Notes under the pieces: model-generated
Seen by the model: only the letters and a program-made list of their open reading frames with translations
The model's database searches: none
What the model was told of the DNA's origin: nothing
Program-made: the position numbers and the translations under genes
DNA from: a bacterium
Lineage (GTDB): Bacteria > SM23-81 > DAOVCL01
Reading direction: 5' to 3'
DNA length: 22,530 nt
Assembly (NCBI GenBank): GCA_029932675.1
Contig: JAOZPP010000050.1
Location: forward strand, 1 to 22,530
Part shown: one piece after another, positions 9,218 to 17,240 of the stretch
Position numbering within the stretch: position 1 is the stretch's first letter
How the letters are laid out: every line of letters starts with the position of its first letter

Positions 9218-10708
9218 TTAGCGCAGCAATAACAACTTGTGGGTTTGCACAAAATCCCCCCCCACCCTTAACCTGTAAAAATACACCCCGCTGGCCAGCG
9301 GCTGTCCAGAATCAGCGGTGCCATCCCACCAAACGGTATAAGTACCTGCTGGTTTTTTTTCGTTAACAAGTGTAGCTACTTCCCTGGCAAGCAGATCATA
9401 GATCTTTAGGGTCACTTCCGTCGTTGCTTGAACCTGGTAACGAATGGTAGTTGCCGAGTTAAATGGATTGGGGTAATTTGGATAGAGGACAAATTTCTCG
9501 GCTATGTGGTTATCGTGATTTTCTTCAATGCCCTCCGGATCGGGAGCCAACCTGACCAAATAGGCACGTGTGTCCCAAGTGCCAACTTCCCTGGCCCCCG
9601 CGATGATGTAGCCGCCATCAGCGGTGCGGCGAATCTGATAGGAACTCTCATCCTTCCATTCTTCGCCGATGAACTTCGTCCAAAGGGTATCGCCGTTGGC
9701 ATCCAGACGGAGCACCCACACATCCCAACTGTGCCAATAGGGAGACCTCTTCCCCACCCCAGTGACCACGTATCCCCCATCCGGCAGAACTTCTACATCG
9801 CAGGCCACCTCCTTCGCGTAGTCGCTGCCGTAAAACTTATGCCAATCCATCATTCCGGTGGAATCGGTTTTGAGGATTACTATATCCATATCCGGAGAAC
9901 TAACATTTTGATGCCAACCGGCGACAATATATCCCCCATCCAGGGTTTGTCGGACACTATTACCATACAAGTCCGGAGCCCAATCGTAGATCACCAGTCC
10001 GGTTACCCTTAATAAGTCATCCAATTTTTGCAAGAAGATGGCAAAGGAATGGTTGCCGTAGGAATTGGTCTCCCCGACAACGATGTAGCCGCCATCAGAA
10101 GTTCTGTCAATATCTCGCGCCTTATCTGTCCAGCCCCAGTTATAACAAGTGCTCCTTTGCTCCAGGCCATTGGAGAGGGTCATCACCGTGTAGACATTGG
10201 CCCCGGCGTTATCCTGGGTCTGGTAACCAACGGCGACAACCCCATGGTAAGTGGTAGCCACTGCACCATAGGCATAGGTGTCCTCCATAATATCCCCAAA
10301 TTGGAACCCCCAACCGCTGCCATTGGAATCCGCTTTTACTATATAGATGTTCATATTATCTTCGGAGTTCACCACCTCCCCAGCGAGCACAAATTCACCA
10401 TCCAGGGCCGGTTCCAGGGTGTAGGCTCTCTCATGGCGATCGCTCAGCCCGATTTTGTCCTCCCAGACCATATTGCCGTCCGCATCGATTCTAAACAGCC
10501 ACATATCATCTGGCAAACCTACATCGTGGGGGGTATAGCCTCCTACCATAAACCCACCACCAGGTAGTTGTGCCACACCATAAGCGGCACTAACCCCACT
10601 ATCGCCGTAGGTCCGAGTCCAGATGGTGTCCGGAGGCTGAGCCATAAGGGCCTTAATCCCTAAAATACTGGCCATAATTATAGCCAATAAGAGCAGTTGG
10701 CGTCTCAT
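9218..10708 (-). CDS. Secreted seven-repeat beta-propeller protein with type IX (Por) C-terminal sorting domain
   Basis: Probable cell-surface or released protein, function unknown. Residues 1-23 are a signal peptide (cleavage near LMAQPP). About 30-390 holds seven evenly spaced copies of a DGGYIVAG-like strand, at about 50, 102, 154, 205, 257, 310 and 364. This period of 51-54 residues is what a seven-bladed propeller would give. Residues 405-496 are a Por secretion-system domain: YPNYPNPFNSAT, then LKIYDLLAREVATLV, GTYTVWWDG, ASGVYFYRL and a final KLLLLR. In the FCB group this domain directs export by the type IX system followed by processing. ATG 10708 follows AAAAAAGGAG with good spacing. 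The repeats may bind a ligand; no enzyme motif was seen. Confidence 0.85.
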   Translation of the reverse strand: MRRQLLLLAIIMASILGIKALMAQPPDTIWTRTYGDSGVSAAYGVAQLPGGGFMVGGYTPHDVGLPDDMWLFRIDADGNMVWEDKIGLSDRHERAYTLEPALDGEFVLAGEVVNSEDNMNIYIVKADSNGSGWGFQFGDIMEDTYAYGAVATTYHGVVAVGYQTQDNAGANVYTVMTLSNGLEQRSTCYNWGWTDKARDIDRTSDGGYIVVGETNSYGNHSFAIFLQKLDDLLRVTGLVIYDWAPDLYGNSVRQTLDGGYIVAGWHQNVSSPDMDIVILKTDSTGMMDWHKFYGSDYAKEVACDVEVLPDGGYVVTGVGKRSPYWHSWDVWVLRLDANGDTLWTKFIGEEWKDESSYQIRRTADGGYIIAGAREVGTWDTRAYLVRLAPDPEGIEENHDNHIAEKFVLYPNYPNPFNSATTIRYQVQATTEVTLKIYDLLAREVATLVNEKKPAGTYTVWWDGTADSGQPLASGVYFYRLRVGGDFVQTHKLLLLR

Positions 10709-11063
10709 CAGATACTCCTTTTTTGAGGTTGAATGTTACTCCCCTCATCTCCCTATCGAAGCGACTAATTTGTTGTTGTTCAAAAATAAAAAGTGGGGGT
10801 TGCCAAGAGATCTTTTCCTTCCGTTTACCAGGCCTCTGTTTAGTTGCATACAATACTTTTTGCCAAAGTATTGTAAATTGTTTAGGCCTAAGGCCAAAGC
10901 CATTGGGGAACTTCTCACAGCTTTTAGGAAACTTAACCCCCTCTCTTTCCGGGAGTGGTGGAAGAGGAAAAACGAGACTAATGTTTTCTTTCAGTATTTA
11001 CAAGTGAAAAGACCTCCATTGACATAGTTTTTTGCCAAGTTAGACGATGTTCTAACCATCATC
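10709..11063. other. Intergenic stretch (355 bp), no gene; contains a hairpin and an imperfect direct repeat
   Basis: No convincing ORF was found. An 11-bp stem (10849-10859 with 10865-10875, loop TTGCC) could end the minus-strand isomerase-like transcript, though no T run follows. A roughly 20-bp segment at 10850-10869 recurs imperfectly at 11022-11041 (shared core TTTTTGCCAA). The ribosome site of the propeller gene (AAGGAG, minus strand) lies near 10714-10720. Attachment-like heptamers ACTTAAC (10931-10937) and GTTAGAC (11039-11045) are present, with no pairing arms between them. This stretch probably contains the junction between the cassette array and the older chromosome. Confidence 0.45.
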
Positions 11064-12353
11064 TCACACCTCAATTGTAAAAACCCCAAAGAGCTTATTT
11101 AGCTCCTTTATCTTCTTCCTATAATCGCCATACACCATAAGATGATGGCATCCTGACGTTTTATGAATAAATTCCCTTGCATTGTCAACTCTAATCTTCA
11201 CAATTTCTCGGCAATCACCAGGGACATCCTTCTTCTGCCCTGTAATTATTCCTGTCGTGCAGAACATAGTCTTCAAATCTCCACTAAGACGGCAGATGGT
11301 TACCTTTTGGCCGATCTTCATCTCTACATATGCTGTTAGACTTCCCATGAACTTCTCTCCATGGTAGTCTCTCAATATATAAGGAACCGATGTTGTCTCA
11401 TACCCTGCCATCTTTCTGGGGCTTACACAGTGGCCGATGATAAGAGTAGTGTCATCCTCAGACTCAGCCTCTATTCCTCCCATAAAAGCAGGTCTATCAG
11501 CAAGATAATGCAATATTACCATTAGCAGAAGCGAAAGGATATCCGCTTCACATCCAGCGGGAATGGCTTCATCTCTCAAGTTGGTATATGCAAAACAGGG
11601 AACTGGTAATGGATCATTCCCATACGCCATTGTCATCGCCTGTGCTTGTTTCTCCTTCAGTAAATCCTTTATTAGAAGGTATAGTCTTGCTACGGCTATA
11701 ACATCCTCCTCTTTTGGTTCTATTATTTTCTCAGCATGCTTTATCCATTCCTCCGCTATAGATTTTACCTTCTCCTCTTTCATGTCTTTCCATCTTTTCA
11801 CCACCTCATCGCTTTTCACATATTCAATCTCAATCCCAAATCTGTCTTTGATAGCCTCAACACCACCAGAGATGCGGAGTGGCCATTTCTCCCAGTGTGG
11901 ATAATCGGCATTCAAGACAAGTATTTTGGTATTCTCTATCCTTTTCTTTACCTTGAGAAGTTCAAGCCGTAAATTCATATCTGGATAATCAATAGCAACC
12001 CAGACATCCTTTTTATCCCACATATATTCCAATGCGTCCATTGCACCATTGATTTTATACGCTTCCTTAAAAAGAATAATGGGGGTGTTGTATTCAGCAA
12101 TTTTGATTACGCACTTCCCCAGACCAAGATATGGTTTGTAGAGAAGAAGAACATCTGCCTCTTTCGTCGCTCCCTCCAATAAAGTAAGATCTGATTCCTT
12201 GTTAATAATAACACCTTCAAGGATTTGAACTTCAACCGAAAGATTTTCCTGCAGTTCCTTAATCCTTCCCCTGAATTCCTCCATACTCATTATACCTTTT
12301 CTACAGACCAAAACTGGAAGTATATTAAATGTCTTGGTGTGAAATTTCTTCAC
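11064..12353 (-). CDS. L-fucose/L-arabinose isomerase-like fold protein
   Basis: Member of the L-fucose isomerase (FucI/AraA)-like superfamily, probably a cytoplasmic sugar isomerase or relative; substrate unknown. At 429 residues it is shorter than FucI (about 590) and near the size of the family's compact uncharacterised members. An N-terminal Rossmann-like part (about 8-150) is followed by a central segment. The C-terminal half carries IPAGCEADILSLLL (264-277, acidic Glu269/Asp271), IIGHCVSP (305-312) and CHHLMVYGD (402-410). The Glu/Asp and His residues lie where this superfamily binds its metal. The start is GTG at 12353, chosen because AGGAGGT lies 8 bp upstream. The gene begins 28 bp after the attC-like site at 12382-12478, as a cassette gene would, but no clear attC follows its stop. 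It may be a last, decayed cassette or a flanking gene. Confidence 0.72.
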   Translation of the reverse strand: MKKFHTKTFNILPVLVCRKGIMSMEEFRGRIKELQENLSVEVQILEGVIINKESDLTLLEGATKEADVLLLYKPYLGLGKCVIKIAEYNTPIILFKEAYKINGAMDALEYMWDKKDVWVAIDYPDMNLRLELLKVKKRIENTKILVLNADYPHWEKWPLRISGGVEAIKDRFGIEIEYVKSDEVVKRWKDMKEEKVKSIAEEWIKHAEKIIEPKEEDVIAVARLYLLIKDLLKEKQAQAMTMAYGNDPLPVPCFAYTNLRDEAIPAGCEADILSLLLMVILHYLADRPAFMGGIEAESEDDTTLIIGHCVSPRKMAGYETTSVPYILRDYHGEKFMGSLTAYVEMKIGQKVTICRLSGDLKTMFCTTGIITGQKKDVPGDCREIVKIRVDNAREFIHKTSGCHHLMVYGDYRKKIKELNKLFGVFTIEV

Positions 12354-12381
12354 TATAACTTACCTCCTATTCATGAATTTC

Positions 12382-12478
12382 GCCTAACGGCCTAGGAGGA
12401 TAATACGACGTTGCGACCGTAGGGAGCAATGTCCCGAAGGGCAAGGTGTTAGCCCGTAGTATATATGCTGTGTTATAC
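12382..12478 (-). other. attC-like recombination site A (end of the restriction-modification cassette)
   Basis: Read on the minus strand the site opens with GTATAAC (degenerate R'') and ends with GTTAGGC (a perfect GTTRRRY R' box). Inside, 12400-12410 pairs with 12455-12466: ten base pairs, one mismatch and one extra unpaired base (12463). An extrahelical base in one arm is a known attC feature. The site lies 43 bp after the stop of res and 28 bp before the start of the isomerase-like gene. A second possible R'' (GTTAGCC on the plus strand, 12448-12454) lies inside. Called from box and stem pattern only. Confidence 0.65.
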
Positions 12479-12521
12479 GCTGTGCCGTGCCTTTTTTAGG
12501 GGTTATGAACTTTCTCATAGT

Positions 12522-15500
12522 TTATAGTGAACTATTTCCCAAGATACTCTTAAACAATACCCCCGGCCAATTTTCATCTGGCAAGAATAGCACATGATGG
12601 CTTATATATTCGTCTTTGGGGGGAGGATTTGTTCTCCCCTTTATTAATTTATCGTATGGAGTCTGGGAAAGGATAAAAGATTCTAAAGCTACATCCTTTC
12701 TTCCAAGCTTCTGTTCCACCCGCTTAATATCCTCTTTAAGTTTTATCTTTTCGTCATCCAATCCCTTCGTGTGCTCTAACCCTTTTGGGTCAATAAAAAC
12801 AATGGTCTGCCTCTTAGCTTTTTTTATCCACATAATAAAGTCAGGGTAAAAGCCTGCCCATTGAAGTTGAAAGCCCACCCCCACCTTCGGATGATTCCTT
12901 AGAAGATATACCTCAAATGGTAATTCATCTTTTTTCCTCTTTAAAAATTCCTTTAGACTACGGACAAAATCCTTTTCACTTTCTACCAGCCCAGAAGGTG
13001 TGATTTTATTTATCTTCTTACCTTGGAGTAATATTGGCACATAAAGGGACTTATCAAAATAGATGCGTGGCAAAACTTCCGTGTCTTCTTTAAGTAATTT
13101 ATCCAAATCTTGTGTCAGCTTTCTTATCTCTTCAATAAGTGTCTTTTCACTCTTGGCAATTTGAACTGTGTAAGTGTATTTATTTTCTGGTTTTTCAAAA
13201 ACAAAAAGAGTTAGCTGTTTTGTAACCTTATCATATCGCAGGTTTTCAGTCTCAAAGCGCCTCGCATACCTTCTATAAAATAAATCCAAATATTTTTTAA
13301 TAACCAAAAGTGCTATATTCTCTACTCTTCGGATATCATTCTCGCTTTTGACCTCAAAAATCTCAGGAAGCCCCATAATTTTATATCTATCTGATAGAAG
13401 CAGGTTTTTTAGCACCTCTGTATCTAAAACCAAATTCCAGTAACCCTTCATAATTTTGAAATCAAAAATTTCCTGCACAATCCAGTTCCAATCAAACAAA
13501 TTTACAGTATCTTCGGTGAATTTCAATTCACAGGCTTCTGCTCTTATCTGGTCTATTTTAACCCCCCTTTCTCTTTCCTTTGCCAGATATACTGATACCT
13601 TTGGTATAAGGTCTATTGTGAAATAGAGTTTGTCATCGAGTTCCAACCTCAAAATTTCCTCCTCTGAAAACTCCCTCTTCTCGTCTTTTGAAAGGGTATA
13701 AAGAGCCTCCCACCTTTCCTCATGCTGTGGCTTTACGGGTATTTCAATGGTCTCAAACTCCGCTCCTTCCTTCTGGATTGCCTCTAAGAATCTGCTTAAA
13801 TAGTCTGCCTTGATTCCATAGATGTTGAGCATCTCCAGAGGTCGGACAGGGGTATTCTCCTCGCTTCTCTTCAAAGACATACCACGCCCTTTCAGCCTTA
13901 CTCCTCTTCCAAACAACTGAATTATCTGCGGTCCCTGCCCTCTGCCAATGTTAAGAAGTCCCATTGAAGATACCCGCCAGGTATCCCAGCCCTCGATGAA
14001 CTTCTTTGAACCGATAAGGAGATTAACACAAGATGCTTCTCTTTTAATATCATTAAAAAGAGAACCTGAAATGGCATCCTGACTTACAGATATTCCCTTT
14101 TTCTCCAATTGCTTCTTAAAACCAGAAGTATCACCGATACTTATAACTCCAAAATATTCATTCTCCCCTATCTTTAATCCCAACTCACCTCCTGCATTTT
14201 TTATCTCATAGATGCCAAGGCTTCCTCTTCCACCAAAAACCCTTGTGTATAAGTCATCAAAATCGGTGCCCTTACGATTAAGATACTCAAATTTACCGGT
14301 AAAAACATCTTTATCATCTTCATCCCGTAGATTTGTTCTTCCTTCCAGGATTTTCTTTATCCATTCTTTTAACCAATCATCATCTTGAATTACCCTTTTT
14401 ATGAAATCTACAATCTGAATAACATCAGATTCTTCCTCTTTGCCAGTAACCGTAGTTCCGACAAAAATCCAGAGCGGTTTCTCAAGGTTATATTCCTTAG
14501 CGAGCCTACTATTTTCTTCATATATGAGAAGTTGCTCATAAAAGGATAGGAGATTGGCTACAAACATTGACTCCTGAAACTCCTTTTCACCAACTTTCAC
14601 CTGCTTCACATTCAGGACTGAGAAGTCCTTGCCATATCCATCAAGATAGAAGTATTTATAGGAATAATCAAAAAGGATTGATTTGGCATATTCGGAGAGT
14701 ATCTCTTTATCCTTCTCGCTCAAAATCTGCCCAAAAGTAGCGCTGTATTCAAAGACAAAGCCTCCTTCAGCAAGCCTATTTCTGAGTTTTGCCCATTTCT
14801 GCTCCTCTGACCTTTTCCCCTTATGCCCTTCATCTACAAAAACAAGATTTCTCCCCTCAAACACATCAACCGGTAAGGTAACTCCCCCACCCTTTTTCTC
14901 CTCCACAAATTTTGTCATTTCTATCACTAAAATCTCGCGCTCAGACCTTCCAAATCCGCTTAAACCACCTGCATAAAGCCTTGCTGGTATGTCACTTTTC
15001 TGGAGCTCATCAAAATGCTGTTTTGAAAGCCCTTCATTGGGAGTAATCAGGATGATGTTATCAGGAGAAAATAAACTGTAATAGAAGAATTGATGGTAGT
15101 TTATGTGCATAATCAAAGTTTTTCCCGAACCCGTTGCCATCCAGAACGCAAGCTTCTTCAGATCATCTTCAGCAAATGAATCTAATTTAATCCCTTGTTC
15201 CTTGGAATATTCTTTTAAAAATTCATTCAGTTCATCCAGAAATTCAATCTTTCTATTTTTCAGGTTATCCAGAACAATTTCGGCAAAAAGCACAGCCAAA
15301 TACTGGAAATACTTAAGGGTTATATTGCGTCTGTAGTTTATTTTTCTTGTGTAGGATTGAATGTTCTCATCATATCTAAGGAGAGTATCTTCTGGAATCT
15401 GGAGATTTTCAAAAGCTGAACGCAGAACATTTACAAAATAAGTTCTCCCATCGCTATCTGTTCCTGTGGGTGAGTCTTTCATCTTCTCCTGCAAATCTCT

Positions 15501-15566
15501 GAAGTCATCAACTCCGAAAAGTGAAAGTAGGCATTTGTTCAGGACAAGATATTTCTCTATTTTCAT
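12522..15566 (-). CDS. res: Type III-like restriction enzyme subunit Res (DEAD helicase plus PD-(D/E)xK nuclease)
   Basis: Restriction subunit that would act with the Mod-like protein of the same operon: ATP-driven translocation on DNA and cleavage when sites are unmethylated. The SF2 helicase core spans about 130-570: Walker A ATGSGKT (144-150), motif II DEGH (245-248), motif III SAT (275-277) and motif VI QLFGRGVRLKG (550-560). The C-terminal nuclease has FEVYLL (884-889), YPDF (907-910) and FIDPKG (924-929), a PD...DxK active site with Asp909, Asp926 and Lys928. Its 1014 residues are normal for Res. The start overlaps the upstream DUF4411 stop as ATGA (15563-15566), so translation is coupled. 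No frameshift or missing motif was seen, so it looks functional. Confidence 0.93.
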   Translation of the reverse strand: MKIEKYLVLNKCLLSLFGVDDFRDLQEKMKDSPTGTDSDGRTYFVNVLRSAFENLQIPEDTLLRYDENIQSYTRKINYRRNITLKYFQYLAVLFAEIVLDNLKNRKIEFLDELNEFLKEYSKEQGIKLDSFAEDDLKKLAFWMATGSGKTLIMHINYHQFFYYSLFSPDNIILITPNEGLSKQHFDELQKSDIPARLYAGGLSGFGRSEREILVIEMTKFVEEKKGGGVTLPVDVFEGRNLVFVDEGHKGKRSEEQKWAKLRNRLAEGGFVFEYSATFGQILSEKDKEILSEYAKSILFDYSYKYFYLDGYGKDFSVLNVKQVKVGEKEFQESMFVANLLSFYEQLLIYEENSRLAKEYNLEKPLWIFVGTTVTGKEEESDVIQIVDFIKRVIQDDDWLKEWIKKILEGRTNLRDEDDKDVFTGKFEYLNRKGTDFDDLYTRVFGGRGSLGIYEIKNAGGELGLKIGENEYFGVISIGDTSGFKKQLEKKGISVSQDAISGSLFNDIKREASCVNLLIGSKKFIEGWDTWRVSSMGLLNIGRGQGPQIIQLFGRGVRLKGRGMSLKRSEENTPVRPLEMLNIYGIKADYLSRFLEAIQKEGAEFETIEIPVKPQHEERWEALYTLSKDEKREFSEEEILRLELDDKLYFTIDLIPKVSVYLAKERERGVKIDQIRAEACELKFTEDTVNLFDWNWIVQEIFDFKIMKGYWNLVLDTEVLKNLLLSDRYKIMGLPEIFEVKSENDIRRVENIALLVIKKYLDLFYRRYARRFETENLRYDKVTKQLTLFVFEKPENKYTYTVQIAKSEKTLIEEIRKLTQDLDKLLKEDTEVLPRIYFDKSLYVPILLQGKKINKITPSGLVESEKDFVRSLKEFLKRKKDELPFEVYLLRNHPKVGVGFQLQWAGFYPDFIMWIKKAKRQTIVFIDPKGLEHTKGLDDEKIKLKEDIKRVEQKLGRKDVALESFILSQTPYDKLIKGRTNPPPKDEYISHHVLFLPDENWPGVLFKSILGNSSL

Positions 15567-16078
15567 AGTTTATCCTCTTTATGAATTCTGAACTTCCAGC
15601 CTAATCTTCTAAAAAATTCTAATAAGTTAATGCATTCTATATTGTAATTTCTACACACAGTTGGAATTTTCTGGGGGTTTATTCTAGATTCCTCAGTTAC
15701 TACAACATGTTTAATATCTGAGAAAAGTTTTTCTTGTTCCTCTTCATTTCTCACAATAGCAAGTGCTATTAGCCATGGATCCGCATTAGAAGCAGCTACT
15801 TCTCCTGATTTAGCTAAAAAAGGATAATCCCTTAATATCTCTTTCACCTTTTTAATCTGTCTCATATCTGGTCTTACAAATAGCTTCTTTTTCCCTTTTA
15901 TCCATCTTTTTAGCTCATCATCCCCTCGCTCAATCTCTCTTTTCACCTCAATTGGTGCTATTAATCTTCTGTCTTTGATAAGACTCTCCATCTTGGGTAA
16001 TAAATCTACAAAGACATCTATTGGATATCTATCCTTCATTTCAATTAAAGAACTTGTATCTATACAATATACATCCAT
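15563..16078 (-). CDS. DUF4411 family PIN-like protein, probable toxin
   Basis: PIN-like putative ribonuclease of the DUF4411 family, known as a frequent partner of XRE/ImmA-IrrE proteins and predicted to be a toxin. The 171 residues open with VYCIDTSSLIEMK, where Asp7 matches the first PIN acidic residue. Further acidic positions are in APIEVKREIE (Glu44, Glu48), SNADPWLIALA (Asp100) and VVVTEES (Glu129/Glu130), which gives the usual PIN set. It lies 9 bp after the ImmA/IrrE-like gene and overlaps the res start by 4 bp. It is therefore embedded in the restriction operon. RNase activity is inferred, not shown. It could instead be a regulatory or abortive-infection arm of the R-M system. Confidence 0.85.
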   Translation of the reverse strand: MDVYCIDTSSLIEMKDRYPIDVFVDLLPKMESLIKDRRLIAPIEVKREIERGDDELKRWIKGKKKLFVRPDMRQIKKVKEILRDYPFLAKSGEVAASNADPWLIALAIVRNEEEQEKLFSDIKHVVVTEESRINPQKIPTVCRNYNIECINLLEFFRRLGWKFRIHKEDKL

Positions 16079-16087
16079 TATCCCACA

Positions 16088-17239
16088 TTATCTAACAGCT
16101 AATTCTTCAACTTTATTTAAATGTTTGAGTTTCACCGATAGATATTCAATAGTATCTGCAGTAGTAATAAGTTTCCTTTCCTTACCTTGAAAAATAAGAG
16201 AAACGAATTGTCTACCTCTTTCTTGGATACATTTGCGTGGTGGAGTAATAAATCCCTTACTTTTTGGAAGGCGAAATTCTTCTTTGAGTCTTCTAACTTC
16301 ACTTTCATACTCAGATTGACTGATTAGGTTTAAACTTCTTATTCTGGTTAGTATGGCATGCTTGCTTACTCTATATTTCTTTGACCATCTTTCAAGCATC
16401 TCATAAGAAACTCTCTTAGATCTCAAAAAATTCTGAAAATCTATATCTTCTCTTAATACAGTCTCAGGGACAAGAAATTCAGAAGCAAAACGATTACACC
16501 AATTCTCCACATCTAAATTATTTAGGTTTATTTCCTCCTCTCCTGCATAGATTTCAGGTAGTCTCAAAATAATGTGGGCATACTCATGGAAGAGAGTAAA
16601 AATTCTGGCAAGGATGTTATCATCTGAATTTAATGCTATTACCGGTGGTTCTTTATCCATAAGAGAAAAACCTCTTGCAGATTTAAGAGGAAACTTGTAT
16701 TGAAAAACCAAAATATTTTGTCCTTCAATAGCATTTCTCCATTTATTAAAAGCGTAATAAGCATTTCTCCATCCAAGCTGCTTATCTATGGAAATGCCAA
16801 GTCTTTCTCTTTCTTTTCTGGCAACTATTATTGGGTTTTGATTGATGGATTCAAAGGAAGTCTTGGGTTTGGTGTCAATGCCTAAATTCCTCATCAATTC
16901 ATTGGCAATAGATTGATAATACCTCGTTTTTCTTATGGCAAGACGCAGTTCCTTGGATAAATATTCTTCACTTTTTGGTAGAATGCGAAATGAAGCAGTT
17001 ATAGATGGTTCTTCAGGTGGTTCTGGTAGAAAGAAAACAGCTAAAGGACGTTTAAATAAATTGGCAAGGATTTCAATCTGTCTGTAAGTTGGATTTTTCC
17101 TCCCACTTTCTATCTTCTCATAATTTTCTTTGCTCGTTTTAAGCTTCCTTGCTATCTCATCACTCTTAAATCCAGCACTTTCCCTTGCCCATTTTATAAT
17201 TGCAGAATTGATGTTTACCTCTAATGATTTTCCTGCCAT
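16088..17239 (-). CDS. XRE-family HTH / ImmA-IrrE metallopeptidase fusion protein, probable antitoxin/regulator
   Basis: Two-domain protein. Residues 10-70 are an XRE-type helix-turn-helix (WARESAGFKSDEIARKLK, then YEKIESGRKNPT). About 150-300 is an ImmA/IrrE (COG2856) zinc peptidase with HEYAH at 218-222 and a likely third ligand in the helix VENWCNRFASEFLVP (about 244-258). In known systems such proteins repress their operon and are released by peptidase action, and in TA modules they act as antitoxin to the next gene. Here the next gene, 9 bp on, is the DUF4411 PIN-like protein. The ATG lies 1 bp after the mod stop, with GGAGAG upstream inside the mod end. The extended C-terminus (about 300-383) has no recognised domain. 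It probably controls expression of the whole mod-res operon. Confidence 0.9.
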   Translation of the reverse strand: MAGKSLEVNINSAIIKWARESAGFKSDEIARKLKTSKENYEKIESGRKNPTYRQIEILANLFKRPLAVFFLPEPPEEPSITASFRILPKSEEYLSKELRLAIRKTRYYQSIANELMRNLGIDTKPKTSFESINQNPIIVARKERERLGISIDKQLGWRNAYYAFNKWRNAIEGQNILVFQYKFPLKSARGFSLMDKEPPVIALNSDDNILARIFTLFHEYAHIILRLPEIYAGEEEINLNNLDVENWCNRFASEFLVPETVLREDIDFQNFLRSKRVSYEMLERWSKKYRVSKHAILTRIRSLNLISQSEYESEVRRLKEEFRLPKSKGFITPPRKCIQERGRQFVSLIFQGKERKLITTADTIEYLSVKLKHLNKVEELAVR

Positions 17240-17240
17240 A

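Noticed and set aside
9428-10567. Long plus-strand open frames opposite the propeller protein
   Set aside because: They mirror the repetitive minus-strand gene, lack ribosome sites, and their translations show no domain.
10760-10820. Bacteroidetes-type promoter (TATTTTTG on the minus strand) before the propeller gene
   Set aside because: The -7-like element matches TAnnTTTG, but no TTTG lies at the proper upstream distance, and the stretch is a simple T-rich run.
10931-11045. Possible fifth attC (ACTTAAC ... GTTAGAC) after the isomerase-like gene
   Set aside because: The heptamers fit and the distance to the stop (18 bp) is right, but the sequences next to the boxes show no complementarity, so no attC fold is supported.
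11020-11050. Sigma-70 promoter starting TTGACA on the plus strand near 11019-11024
   Set aside because: No -10 hexamer at 16-18 bp, and there is no plus-strand gene downstream.
12448-12454. Alternative R'' box inside site A, giving a shorter 73-bp attC
   Set aside because: With this box the arms do not pair, while the longer site gives a ten-pair stem with an extrahelical base.
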